Shown: one piece after another, positions 10,681-20,093 of the stretch
Layout of the letters: the number at the start of each line of letters is the position of its first letter
How positions within the stretch are numbered: position 1 is the stretch's first letter
Origin: Volutella citrinella
Lineage: Eukaryota; Ascomycota; Sordariomycetes; Hypocreales; Nectriaceae
Direction of reading: 5' to 3'
Length of the DNA: 64,000 nt
Assembly: GCA_034401135.1 (NCBI GenBank)
Contig: JAWZSP010000008.1
Coordinates: forward strand, 2,790,001-2,854,000
Program-made: the position numbers and the translations under genes
The notes under the pieces: model-generated
The model's database searches: none
What the model was told of the DNA's origin: nothing
The model's input: the letters and a program-made list of their open reading frames with translations, nothing else

Positions 10681-12237
10681 ATGGCACCGTCAGTGAGCCA
10701 TGTTACGCTTCCAGAGACCACCAGCGGGACTCCTGCAAAGGACAAGGCCGCTGCCCATGTGTCACTAACCGAGAACCGTCTCGGGGCTCGAGCTTCGTCG
10801 CTGCTGGTTACTCACGTCAACAAGCTCGAGTTGGATGACGAGCTGGTCAGCCTCGACGAATACGTCTTAACAGACCTCGCGCATGCCGTCATGCTCACTC
10901 GCACAGGCATCTTCGACGCAGAGCACGGCCGCCAGATCGTCAAATCCCTCGTTGATCTTCGCGATGGTGACACAGTGAGGCTACTTGACTCGAGACCCGA
11001 GGTGGGAACTCTTGGCCTCCAGATCGAGCAATATCTTGAGAGTGTCATGGGCCCCCGTGGCCGTGATATCCAACGGGCTCGCAGCCGCATCGACCAAAAG
11101 GCTACCAACTGGCGGCTGATCAACCGGGCGAGCCTCACCGAAGTCGTTAGCGAGCTAGTCTCGCTCGGAGCCGAGATACTTGCCGCTGCTCAACGGTACG
11201 CGGGAGCTCTGATGCCCGGATACACTCACCTGCAACACTCGCAGCCCACCACCATCGACCACTACCTCAACGCCCACTACTGGGCAGTGTCGCGCAACCT
11301 GTCTCGACTCCTCCAAGCGTACGACCGACTCAATGTCTCTCCGCTCGGGGGCGCCGCTTACAGTGGCACCTCGTGGCCCATTGACCGCACCGCGACGGCC
11401 GCATACCTGGGCTTCGACGGCCCCATCCCCAATGCTCGCGATGCTGGACTCGCATCGCTCGACATGGGCGCCGAGCTCGCAGGTGTTCTGGCCGCGACGC
11501 TGTCTTGCGTCAGTCGCCTCGCCTCGGACCTGAACTACTGGTCCTCCAGTGAGATCGGACTTGTCAGAATACACGCGTCACTGTGCGGCACATCGAGCAT
11601 GATGCCCCAGAAACGCAATCCCATGGTCTTGGAGCGCATTCGGGGGCTGGCTGGCACAGCGGTGGGCTGGTCCGCGAGCCAGCTGGGTGTCATGCACACG
11701 GCAACGTCCACCGATGTCGATCAGGCATACATCCATAATCTGCTGCCTGACCAGTGCTCCGAGACGGTTGGGGCCATTGCCCTCTTGCGTGAGGTCGTGG
11801 CCACGGTGGAATTCGACCTGCCCGCTATGCGTGCATCATCCGGCCAGCACTGGTCGACGGCGAGCGCTGTCGCTGATGGCCTCGTCGCCTCGCATTCGCT
11901 CAGTTTCCGTGACGCCCACGAGAATGTGGCACGACTCGTCGCTGCGCATGAGCGTGCGCGTATTGGCTGCGGCGACCTGCGCGTCGACCTGATCCCCGAA
12001 GGACCCCTGAGCGACTATCAACACGCCGAGCTGGAACAGATTCTGGATCCCGCAGCCTTCGTAGCATCGCGAATTAGTCTGGGGGGTACGGCTGCGGCAC
12101 AGCGCGATGCTCTCGCTGCCAGCGCCATGGCCGATTTGGACACGGCGAGGAATGGGCTTCAGAGACGTGTTGATCACGTAAACGAGGGCCAACGACTGCT
12201 TCTAGAGCACGCACGCTTGATTGTGGGCCATCCATGA
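10681..12237 (+). CDS. argininosuccinate lyase-like protein (aspartase/fumarase superfamily)
   Basis: 518 aa, no intron. Members of this superfamily eliminate fumarate from succinyl-amines by C-N bond cleavage, or run the reverse addition. Seen: GYTHLQHSQPTT (about residues 180-190), the family loop GTSSMMPQKRNP (about 303-314) carrying the catalytic serine, and a C-terminal part like that of argininosuccinate lyases (ADGLV..FRDAHENVARL). The segment that is HTGRSRNDQ in true argininosuccinate lyases reads RARSRIDQ here, so the substrate is probably not argininosuccinate. Codon use is strongly GC-rich and the gene is uninterrupted, unlike most neighbours, which suggests bacterial ancestry (inference). 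The start is the Met before SLTENRLGAR; the frame is open further upstream without ATG. Confidence 0.85.
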   Translation: MAPSVSHVTLPETTSGTPAKDKAAAHVSLTENRLGARASSLLVTHVNKLELDDELVSLDEYVLTDLAHAVMLTRTGIFDAEHGRQIVKSLVDLRDGDTVRLLDSRPEVGTLGLQIEQYLESVMGPRGRDIQRARSRIDQKATNWRLINRASLTEVVSELVSLGAEILAAAQRYAGALMPGYTHLQHSQPTTIDHYLNAHYWAVSRNLSRLLQAYDRLNVSPLGGAAYSGTSWPIDRTATAAYLGFDGPIPNARDAGLASLDMGAELAGVLAATLSCVSRLASDLNYWSSSEIGLVRIHASLCGTSSMMPQKRNPMVLERIRGLAGTAVGWSASQLGVMHTATSTDVDQAYIHNLLPDQCSETVGAIALLREVVATVEFDLPAMRASSGQHWSTASAVADGLVASHSLSFRDAHENVARLVAAHERARIGCGDLRVDLIPEGPLSDYQHAELEQILDPAAFVASRISLGGTAAAQRDALAASAMADLDTARNGLQRRVDHVNEGQRLLLEHARLIVGHP

Positions 12238-12678
12238 TATGGAATTGAGAAAGTAGTGGAGCGGGAATGGCAGAGCGACCTTGGTTCTTTCTTGTATACT
12301 TATCTGCCAGATCGATCTCCGGCTGGGAGACTCTGATGTGACCTTCAACATATGAATTGAAGAGGAAATCCTGTTTGTCTGCAAGCTGCGAAATGACTAG
12401 ATCATCCGTGACCAACACACAAAACGAAGGTTTGCAGTCAAGAACATCGATGGTATAAAAGGTAGGATAGCTTTCAGAGCTAATTCGGTGTGCTTCGGTG
12501 ACAAAGGAGGTCTATTAAAAGTACTATATACGTTCCGGTCCTCGGCATAATTAGGTCGAACGAGAGTGGGCTTAGTAATGATCAAACTTGACCCAATCTG
12601 GCCATCTTCCGCCCACGAGGCCGGCTCCTCTCCCTCTTACCTCCACCCTGTTGATTGTACGTCTCTCGCACTTCTTCC
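12238..12678. other. intergenic
   Basis: 3' flank of the lyase-like gene and promoter of the next regulator. No distinct element was recognised. Confidence 0.5.
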
Positions 12679-14806
12679 ATGGACAAGGGAGGCAGACGCG
12701 TCACTCTGAAAACCGGCTATCCCCGGCAGCGGGCCGTAGCAGCATGCCTGACATGCCGTGAGCGGAAACGCAAATGGTGCGTCGCTACTGGCTCTGATGT
12801 CACTCACCGGGTCACTCATGGCGTCCTTGGGATTACGATGATGATTGACATGCCTTGTTTAGCGATAACCTGCGGCCCACTTGTTCTGCGTGTGAGCGGA
12901 TCGGGGCACACTGCGAGTACACCAGGCAGGATGCGTCATCCTTCGATCCAGCGTCTTTGCAGATTCTCGATCAATTGTCCGTGATTGAGGGGCTGGTGAG
13001 GGGCATCCAGCCTTCATCCACCGACTTTTCTTCGCCTCCGACAAGCTCTGGTCGTCTAGGCGAATCCCAATCGTCTGCTGACTCTCGCCGTTATGAAGCT
13101 CATCCAAGCCCGGGACCCGAGCGTCTCGACTTCAGTGTGAACCTGGAAGCCAGTTCAAGAGCGAGTACTGACAAGCTCCTGCAATGGCCTGTGTTCAATG
13201 ACCTCCTATCACCCCTCCAGCGCTTTACATTTCTTGATTCCAATAACCGAGAATCCTTTACCTATCTGGGTGATGTTACTGCCCTCTCTGATGTCCCTGC
13301 TCTGGATTCGCTGTTGGTGTCTGATGCCGCCGCCTCCTATCCAGTCAATATCTCGACCGAATGGGCGGATATTCAGAGGCTTGTCAATTTTTTCTTTCAG
13401 CGTGTCAACATCAAAAACCCAATTTTGAGCCGGAGAGTAGTCGACCAATACTGCCATCAGTACTGCGAGAACGGACCGCAGTTCAATCCTGAGACATGCC
13501 TCGTCTTGATCATTTGTGCTCTTGGGGCCATATCAGACGAATTCAACCCTACTGACAACGGCGAAAGTCCCCGCAGCCCGGCCCAAACATCTGACAGACT
13601 GAGAAGTCTAAAGCTAGGCCATTGCTATTTCGTGGCTGCCGAGAAGCGTCTGGGCGTCGCCATGTCGAGCGTCGACATCATCTCAATCCAGTGCCTCTGC
13701 CTTGCCGGGTAGGTGATTATGAGTTCGCTGGACGTGATCCCGACTGCTAAAACCTCTGGCTTTTCTAGGATATATCACATGTATTCTCTCAAGCCCTTGC
13801 ACGCCTTGCGCATGTTCCATGCTGCTGGGTCATCGCTTCAACTTCTCCTCGCCACCAAGTCAGTTCCCTAGTCTCGCCAAAGCTATCCGAAGAATGTTAC
13901 TGACCAGGATGTAGCCGTCATTACTCGGTTGGAGGAACTTCCCAGCTCATCTCGAGCCTTTTTTGGACATGCTACAAGTCTGAGAGGTTCGTCTTGTTGC
14001 AGCTCGAGTCTACGGCTCCAAATCCTGACACAAGCAGGGAAATTTTGTCAGAAATGCCTCTTGGTACCCCTGCTCTGAGGGATCCTGCATCGCCAGATTC
14101 ATTTCCTCCGCCCCACCAGCTATCGAGAGATGCTTCGGACGAGTGGGCTTCTTCTGAAGAAGATAGTTGGTATTTTTTGCTATCCGAAATCGCTCTTCGA
14201 CGCATCACGGACCAGGTTGCCGACATGGTTGGCGGGTACATCGATGCCCAGATCTACCATCGCCAGTCATCAAGGATCGAGGACCTTGTTCCTATTGTTG
14301 CCGAGTTTGAAAGACAGACGCTCACTTTTCGAGAGTTGCTTCCCGAGCCAATCAAGTTCCCTGAAGTGCCCGAAGCCGCAAGCACCGAATGGAAGCACTA
14401 CAGTCGTGGTCGCTACTATCGCGTGCTTGAGCTGATGCATCGGCCGTTCATTTTCACTGCCATGCATGAATCTAACTGCAGCCCGGTTGTCTTGGTTTTG
14501 GCAGAAAAAGGACTGGAAAACGCACTAAAATATATTCAACATAGCTGTACGAACCATCGCCACCATGGCCTGTGGCTGCAGTTCCGCAACCAGCTGAGAG
14601 CCGCCTGTCTCTTGCTCGCAGCGTCCAGAGTCCCCGGATTGAAGATGCCGGACGAATGGGAGGGCGGGATTTCCAAGACGCTGGCCACGCTGGATTACTG
14701 GTCGTTGGAGTATCCTCCTTGTACGACGTACTCAAATGTGATTCTGACTCTGTCCGAATCCCGTTTCACAGCCATGGAACAGAGTACTTCACCTAGCTAT
14801 GGCTAA
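12679..14806 (+). CDS. Zn2Cys6 transcription factor
   Basis: 641 aa, exons 12679-12776, 12863-13708, 13769-13858 and 13915-14806. Intron 1 splits the zinc cluster after CLTCRERKRK; the third Cys codon spans the junction, and exon 2 adds CSACERIGAHC. The middle resembles the fungal-specific regulatory domain, including the segment YFVAAEKRLG...QCLCLAGIYHMY and LFWTCYKSER. It is clearly related to the regulators at 20094 and 22353. It sits between the lyase-like gene and the first sugar porter, and CGG-type motifs occur upstream of both, so it is the best local candidate for a pathway regulator (inference). Confidence 0.88.
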
Positions 14807-15163
14807 TGTAGACTAAATAAGATGCTCTTCTGCTCATTCGCCTCGGGCAGGTTCCACTGTCTCTACAAGGGCTAATAAGTTGGCGTAGGGGTTCTCGGCC
14901 TCCTTGTCTTTTCTCAATAGGGTAAGGTTAGGTTTGTCCATCCTAACCCCAAACCGAGAGTGTTTTTTTCGCCGGGGCGAGAGCCCCCTACACCAACTGA
15001 ATCTGAAGGCGGGATGGGGAGCGTGGGCTCTTCAGCCTCCTTAAGGATAACTCAACGCCTGATTCTGGGCATTGAAGTGGCCCCTGCGTTTGTAGAAGGC
15101 GAACCGCAGCTGGTATAGGCACGAATATCGGGGCTAAATTCGACTAAGGCCATCGGGAACGAG

Positions 15164-15178
15164 CGGGGAGTAGCGGCA
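15164..15178 (+). promoter_or_regulatory. CGG-N7-CGG motif, copy 3
   Basis: CGGGGAGTAGCGGCA, about 340 bp before the transporter start. It shares the 17-nt pattern GCGGGGRATAGCGGCAC (R = G or none of the variant base) with copy 1 apart from one purine change. Confidence 0.4.
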
Positions 15179-15207
15179 CGTTGTTGGCTGCACACGAAGT
15201 GGAGCTG

Positions 15208-15222
15208 CGGGGAGTAGTGGCA
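15208..15222 (+). promoter_or_regulatory. CGG-N7-TGG motif, copy 4
   Basis: CGGGGAGTAGTGGCA, 44 bp after copy 3; the second triplet is TGG. Confidence 0.35.
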
Positions 15223-15501
15223 AGACAAATGATTCGTTAGCATCCAGGTTTTCATGACTCTTCATGCGAAATCGTGTGTCGCCCCGGCTGGGGAACTGAT
15301 CCTAGTACCAACCACAATCTTGGATCCGGGGTAGTAGGATCGGAGTATGCTGCCACGACCCTACTACATAAGACGGGCTGACCTCTTGGTCGTGTCTCGA
15401 AGTTGTTTCTGACCATTGGCTCAACATCACCAACCAGCAGCAGCAGCTTTCGTCCCTCTGCATTCACCCGCATCATACTTCCCAGTTTTCACAACGACAT
15501 C

Positions 15502-17431
15502 ATGGGTTGGCTCAATAGCGTCGAGAAGACGCCCGAGGAACGTCTCGCCGAGAATACGGTGCTTGTCGGTGCAGAAATCGCTGCGGTAAGTCAAACCTCC
15601 AATGCGAGTTGGCCATTGCGTACGAAACACCAGGGCACCAAGACTGATGATGATGCGTTTCCGCTTAGGCTCTCCCCGAAACGACCGAGCCATGGTGGAA
15701 GCAGCGCCACCTCCTCCGACTCAATGCACTTCTCGGAATATGCTGCCTGTCCGCGGCCACTGTTGGTTATGATGGTGAGTGCGCCATGCTCGCAGCACCA
15801 GCCAGCTACGATAAAGGAGACAAAAGACTCACCCCCTTCTGCCCCCTTTAGGCGCCATGATGAATGCACTTCAAATCAACCCAACCTGGAAGGTCTACTA
15901 CCACTTTCCCGAGAAGGCAACCCTGGGCGCCATCAATGCCATGTTGCCAGCTGGTAAAATCATCGGCTTCCTCTTTGTCGCGCCCTTCTCCAACAGATTT
16001 GGCCGAAAGAGTGCTCTTGTGCTCTCGTTTGTTATTACTGTGATTGGTGCCGCTATTCAAGCTGCTTCTGTCAACCTGGGACTGCTCATATTTGCACGAT
16101 TCTTCCTGGGATTCGGCTGCGGTGTCATGTCGCAGCCTAGCCCTATCTTGCTTGCTGAGATGGCGTATCCTCCCCATCGAGGAAAGCTGACGGCACTCTA
16201 CCACTGCTTCTACGTAAGGCCTCAAAGTCCACTATTTTGGGGGTTATGCGCTGATGCATCTTTAGTTTGTTGGGGCCATCGCCGCGGCCTGGATCACCTT
16301 TGGCACACTCAGGATGACTGGTGCTTGGAGCTGGAGAATCCCAACCCTGCTGCAAGGGGCTGCTCCTCTGTTCCAGCTTCTCTTCTCTTGGTTCCTACCG
16401 GAGTCTCCTAGGTGAACTCTCCTTATACCACCACCGGTGTTGCTACTCGAGCGCTTAACTAACCGTTCTCCCCATAGGTACCTCATCGCAAAAGGCCGAA
16501 TCGACGAGGCCCGGGCCATTTTGATCGAACATCACGCAGCAGGCGACGCAAGCTCTCCACTTGTCGAAATCGAGGTTGCTCAAATCCAGAATGCGATGCG
16601 GAATGACGACAACTCTGAAAAGAGGCCAGAACTGGGCAAAATGCTCGCAAGCCCCGCCAACCGCCGCCGTCTCCTCATTGCCACTCTCGTGGGTATTGCT
16701 GCGCAGTGGTCTGGCAACACTGTGGTTTCCTACTATCTTGTCCTTGTCCTCAATGGTATTGGCATCAAGAATGCCACGCACCAATCGCTCATCAACGGTG
16801 GCCTGCAAATCTTCAATTTGTTGGCTACCGTGGGGTGCGGTGCTATGCTTGTTGACGTTCTCGGACGCCGCCGACTCTTTCAGTGGTCGGCTGTGGGAAT
16901 GACTCTATCCTATGTTGTGAGTAAATTAGCAGCTACTGACGTTAACCCGCTGCCTAATTGTATATGTTCACTAACTCTGGTCAGATTTGGACTATTCTAA
17001 ACGCCCAGTTCGATGCCACCGGCGCTTCAAGCTTCGGATACGCTGTCATTCCCATGCTTTTCATCTTCTATTTCCACTACGACATCGCCCTGACGCCCCT
17101 TCTATACTCCTACCCGACGGAGCTCTTTCCATATGAATGGAGAAGTTGGGGTGTGGCATTCACGCTGATTGTCACTAACTCGTCGCAAATCATTGGCCAA
17201 TTTTGCAACCCAATTGCCATGGCTAAAATTGGGTGGAGGTACTACATTGTCTTTTGCGTTCTTGACGCTCTCTTCATCGTCCAAGTCTGGTTCCTGTTTC
17301 CAGAGACCAAGGGGAAGTCTCTCGAGGAGCTTGCTGGTCTCTTTGACAAGTTGGACGACTCCGTTCCACGAGACCCGGAGAAGGTCGAGTTCGAGGATTA
17401 TCACAAGGAGAACAAGGCCGAGTCTGGTTGA
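15502..17431 (+). CDS. MFS sugar transporter (lactose permease-like)
   Basis: Plasma-membrane sugar/proton symporter type, 527 aa, twelve predicted helices. Six exons (15502-15585, 15669-15774, 15852-16213, 16266-16411, 16478-16916, 16985-17431) keep frame. Sugar-porter marks: YDGAMMN after helix 1, NRFGRKSAL in the loop between helices 2 and 3, PESPRYLIAKGR before the central loop, GRRRLFQ, and PETKGKSLEEL after helix 12. The nearest family by these marks is the fungal lactose permease/oligosaccharide group. The next gene is a second porter of the same type facing the other way. CGG-type motifs occur upstream. Confidence 0.9.
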
Positions 17432-17707
17432 TTCGGACACCCCCCTACTCGAGGAAAGCTCATAGGCGGGCTTACGCCGGCTGCGCATCCCGATTGGCCC
17501 AACATACACATAACGACGTAGTGGCTGTGTGTTGTGGTGGTGTTGACAGCAGACACCAACAACATTCTCCCTAGTCTACTGGCATTACAAAACTGCCGAA
17601 AAGGAATGTAGATTTAAGTAGTTTTTTATAGTGCAATGTTGAAGACCTAATGTCTTAAAATTGGGCCTTCGTTATTAGATACCGGCTATTGACATCAATG
17701 AGGAAGG

Positions 17708-19282
17708 TCAAACTGCCTTGGTGGTTGTGGCCTTCACAGTAGCCTCATCATCGTGGGCCACCTCAGCCAACTCGACACCCTTCTCCATTCCAGCACTGAC
17801 CATAGCGTTTGAGTAGTCGAAGCCTTCGCGTCCATCGAATATGACGGCAACCTCCTCCAACGTGAGGCCTCGCGTCTCCACAAAGGTAAAGTAAACAATT
17901 GCCAGAACCATTGCATTGAAGACGCACTGCACAATGTAGTAGCGCCACTGGATATTTTCAAGGGCCATAGGGTTTAGGTAGCTTGCAATGAAGTTGGATG
18001 CGTTCACGCAGAACATTGTCCAAGAGAAGAAGATACCTCTCTGCTTGGTAGTGACAACCTCGAGGGGGTAGGTGATGAGCAACGGGATCCAGCAAATGGC
18101 CGTGAAGAAGGAGAATGCGAAAATGACCACGATAGTGCCGATACCATAAGCATTCTTAGGGTCGCGGAGGTACGTGGCGGTCAAGGCAGTCCAGACAATG
18201 AAGGTAACGGTGTTGCCGGTGGTGGCCGTTAGGAAAATGGTGCGTCGTCCAACGCGAGGAATGACAAAGGCGGCCGCAACGGCGCAAACCCACTGCCAGA
18301 TGTTGACCAGTCCGTTGATGAGCGTCTTGTCCTTGGAAGTAGTCATTCCAACCTGGTCGAGGATAAGTGGCAGATAAGTCGACACGAAATTACTGCCGAG
18401 ACATTGAGAGCCGATGGCAGTCCAAAAGCCCAACCAAAGACGGTGGCGGTTGCCTTTGGAGCCAAGGATAGTCTTGATGCCTTCTTTGTTGGGCTTAATC
18501 ATCGTCTTATCGGCGTCCAGACCAGCAATGATCTCCTGCAGTTCCGCCCTGACGAGGTCGTCTTCAACGCCATTGCCATGGAACTTGATCAAGATTGCTC
18601 TCGCTTCTTCAATGCGGCCCTTGGAGACAAGCCAGCGTGGGCTCTCGGGGCAGAACCAGATTGTGAGAATTTGATACGAGGGCAGGATAAGCTGCAGGAT
18701 GCATGGAAGCTTCCAAGCCCACTGTGACTCCATGCTGAACGTGGCAAAGGTGATCCAGGAGCCAATAATTAGACCAATAAAGATGCAAGTGTTGTAGATG
18801 GAGGTGATTGTCTCACGCTGCTTCGGGTGAGCAAGCTCGGTGACGAGGACGGGCGCGGCTAGTTGTTGCAGATTGCTGCCGAAGCCAAGGATGAGCTTGG
18901 CCCCGGAGAACATCTCGAACGAGGTTGAGAATGTTTCCATGATGACCATGCCGGCCACCAGAACTGCACCGACGAAGACAAGAGTGCGGCGGCCCAGATA
19001 ATCGTTGAGGGGCCCGCCAATGATGCAAGCGACGAGGCCACCAACGGACATGGAGGCTCCGTAGAAGCCGAGCCTGGTACCGCTCGGGTTACCAAAGTTA
19101 TCCATGAAGACCTTGACGGACTGGAGAGAATTTGTCATGCTTAAATCGAAGCCCCATGCCGCCGATGTGAGCAGTGGGGCAACCAGAACGAGATACAGAT
19201 GGATCAAGCTGGCCGTCTTATACCATGGCCGCGACTCCTGGATGGCGTGCCGCAGGCCTTGCTGGTCGAGAGCAGGCGACAT
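17708..19282 (-). CDS. MFS sugar transporter (lactose permease-like)
   Basis: 524 aa in one exon. Sugar-porter marks: WGFDLSMTNSLQ in helix 1, GRRTLVFVG, PESPRWLVSKGRIEEARAI, GRRTIFL and VETRGLTLEEVAVIFDG; twelve helices are expected. It converges on the porter at 15502-17431 with 276 bp between stop codons. The two are of the same family but differ in intron content (none against five), so they are not a recent tandem duplicate. The substrate cannot be read from sequence; the glycosidases nearby suggest glycosides or oligosaccharides. Confidence 0.92.
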   Translation of the reverse strand: MSPALDQQGLRHAIQESRPWYKTASLIHLYLVLVAPLLTSAAWGFDLSMTNSLQSVKVFMDNFGNPSGTRLGFYGASMSVGGLVACIIGGPLNDYLGRRTLVFVGAVLVAGMVIMETFSTSFEMFSGAKLILGFGSNLQQLAAPVLVTELAHPKQRETITSIYNTCIFIGLIIGSWITFATFSMESQWAWKLPCILQLILPSYQILTIWFCPESPRWLVSKGRIEEARAILIKFHGNGVEDDLVRAELQEIIAGLDADKTMIKPNKEGIKTILGSKGNRHRLWLGFWTAIGSQCLGSNFVSTYLPLILDQVGMTTSKDKTLINGLVNIWQWVCAVAAAFVIPRVGRRTIFLTATTGNTVTFIVWTALTATYLRDPKNAYGIGTIVVIFAFSFFTAICWIPLLITYPLEVVTTKQRGIFFSWTMFCVNASNFIASYLNPMALENIQWRYYIVQCVFNAMVLAIVYFTFVETRGLTLEEVAVIFDGREGFDYSNAMVSAGMEKGVELAEVAHDDEATVKATTTKAV

Positions 19283-20093
19283 GTTGACGCGAAGGAACGC
19301 AATTGGCGTAGTATTTGTGAAAATGGGGAGAGATTGAGGGAGGATATGCCTGGTGGTGGTGGATGAGGGAGTGCCAAGCGGGAAGTGAAACCTGTCGTGA
19401 GAGTCGGGGATGGACGGTGGTGGACGATCTTATAGCAACCTCGCCAACGAGGCTCGAAATTGGGAAGCCACGATCGGTGGATTAAAAGCCGAGAGACTAA
19501 CCACGGCCTCAGGTGATTACGAGCAGGAGGCCAATTTGTTTCCCTCGCTATTCCACCTGGAGGGTTCGTGTACCCCAGAGCCAGACTGCGGGGAGGAGTC
19601 TGGCGTCCCCCGATTTTCTCCTGACTTTGGGGAGTCTGGGGAGTCCTGGCCCTCTCCGCACTAGGGACAAGTTCGCATTACTACCGAGTCAGTCCTTTCA
19701 AGCGTTGTGGGCCCGCCCGTGTGCCTGGACAATCGCCGCACCAGAGAGTAGCTGGACCGTCTCGTACAGGTACATGGGCGTCGAGGGGGTTCTCGAATCA
19801 GAATTTTGAACATGGGCCCACGACCAGGCTAGCGTTGGTGGTGGGGAACAGTGGGCTGTCTCGGGGCTCTCCCCCGACCAGAGCGAGCTGAGTTTTCTCG
19901 TCGGCTGGCCCCCGATGCGGGAGTTGTGCGATGCCCATCGTTCATCCCTGCGTCACACAGCTGCAGCTGGAACTCTCGGGCCTTTCATTTACGCACGCCG
20001 AGCCGGGACAGCCCCGACAGACTACTGCGAGCCTTGCATGGAAGGATAATTGTGCCATCTGCGAGTATTGAGGATCCCGACCGCCTGTGCGCA
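19283..20093. other. intergenic, divergent promoter region
   Basis: Separates the minus-strand porter from the plus-strand regulator. No complete gene is supported. A cysteine-containing stretch near 20025-20090 was examined as a possible decayed zinc cluster (see findings). Confidence 0.45.

Larger units (their letters stand above)
14807..15501. other. intergenic with hairpins and CGG motifs
   Basis: No gene. It contains a stem GGTTAGG/CCTAACC around 14926-14948, the CGG-type motifs at 15164 and 15208, and an inverted GTAGTAGG/CCTACTAC pair around 15331-15366. Confidence 0.5.

Noticed and set aside
14926..14950. GGTTAGG/CCTAACC as telomere-type repeat
   Set aside because: A single short stem, not a tandem array of TTAGGG.
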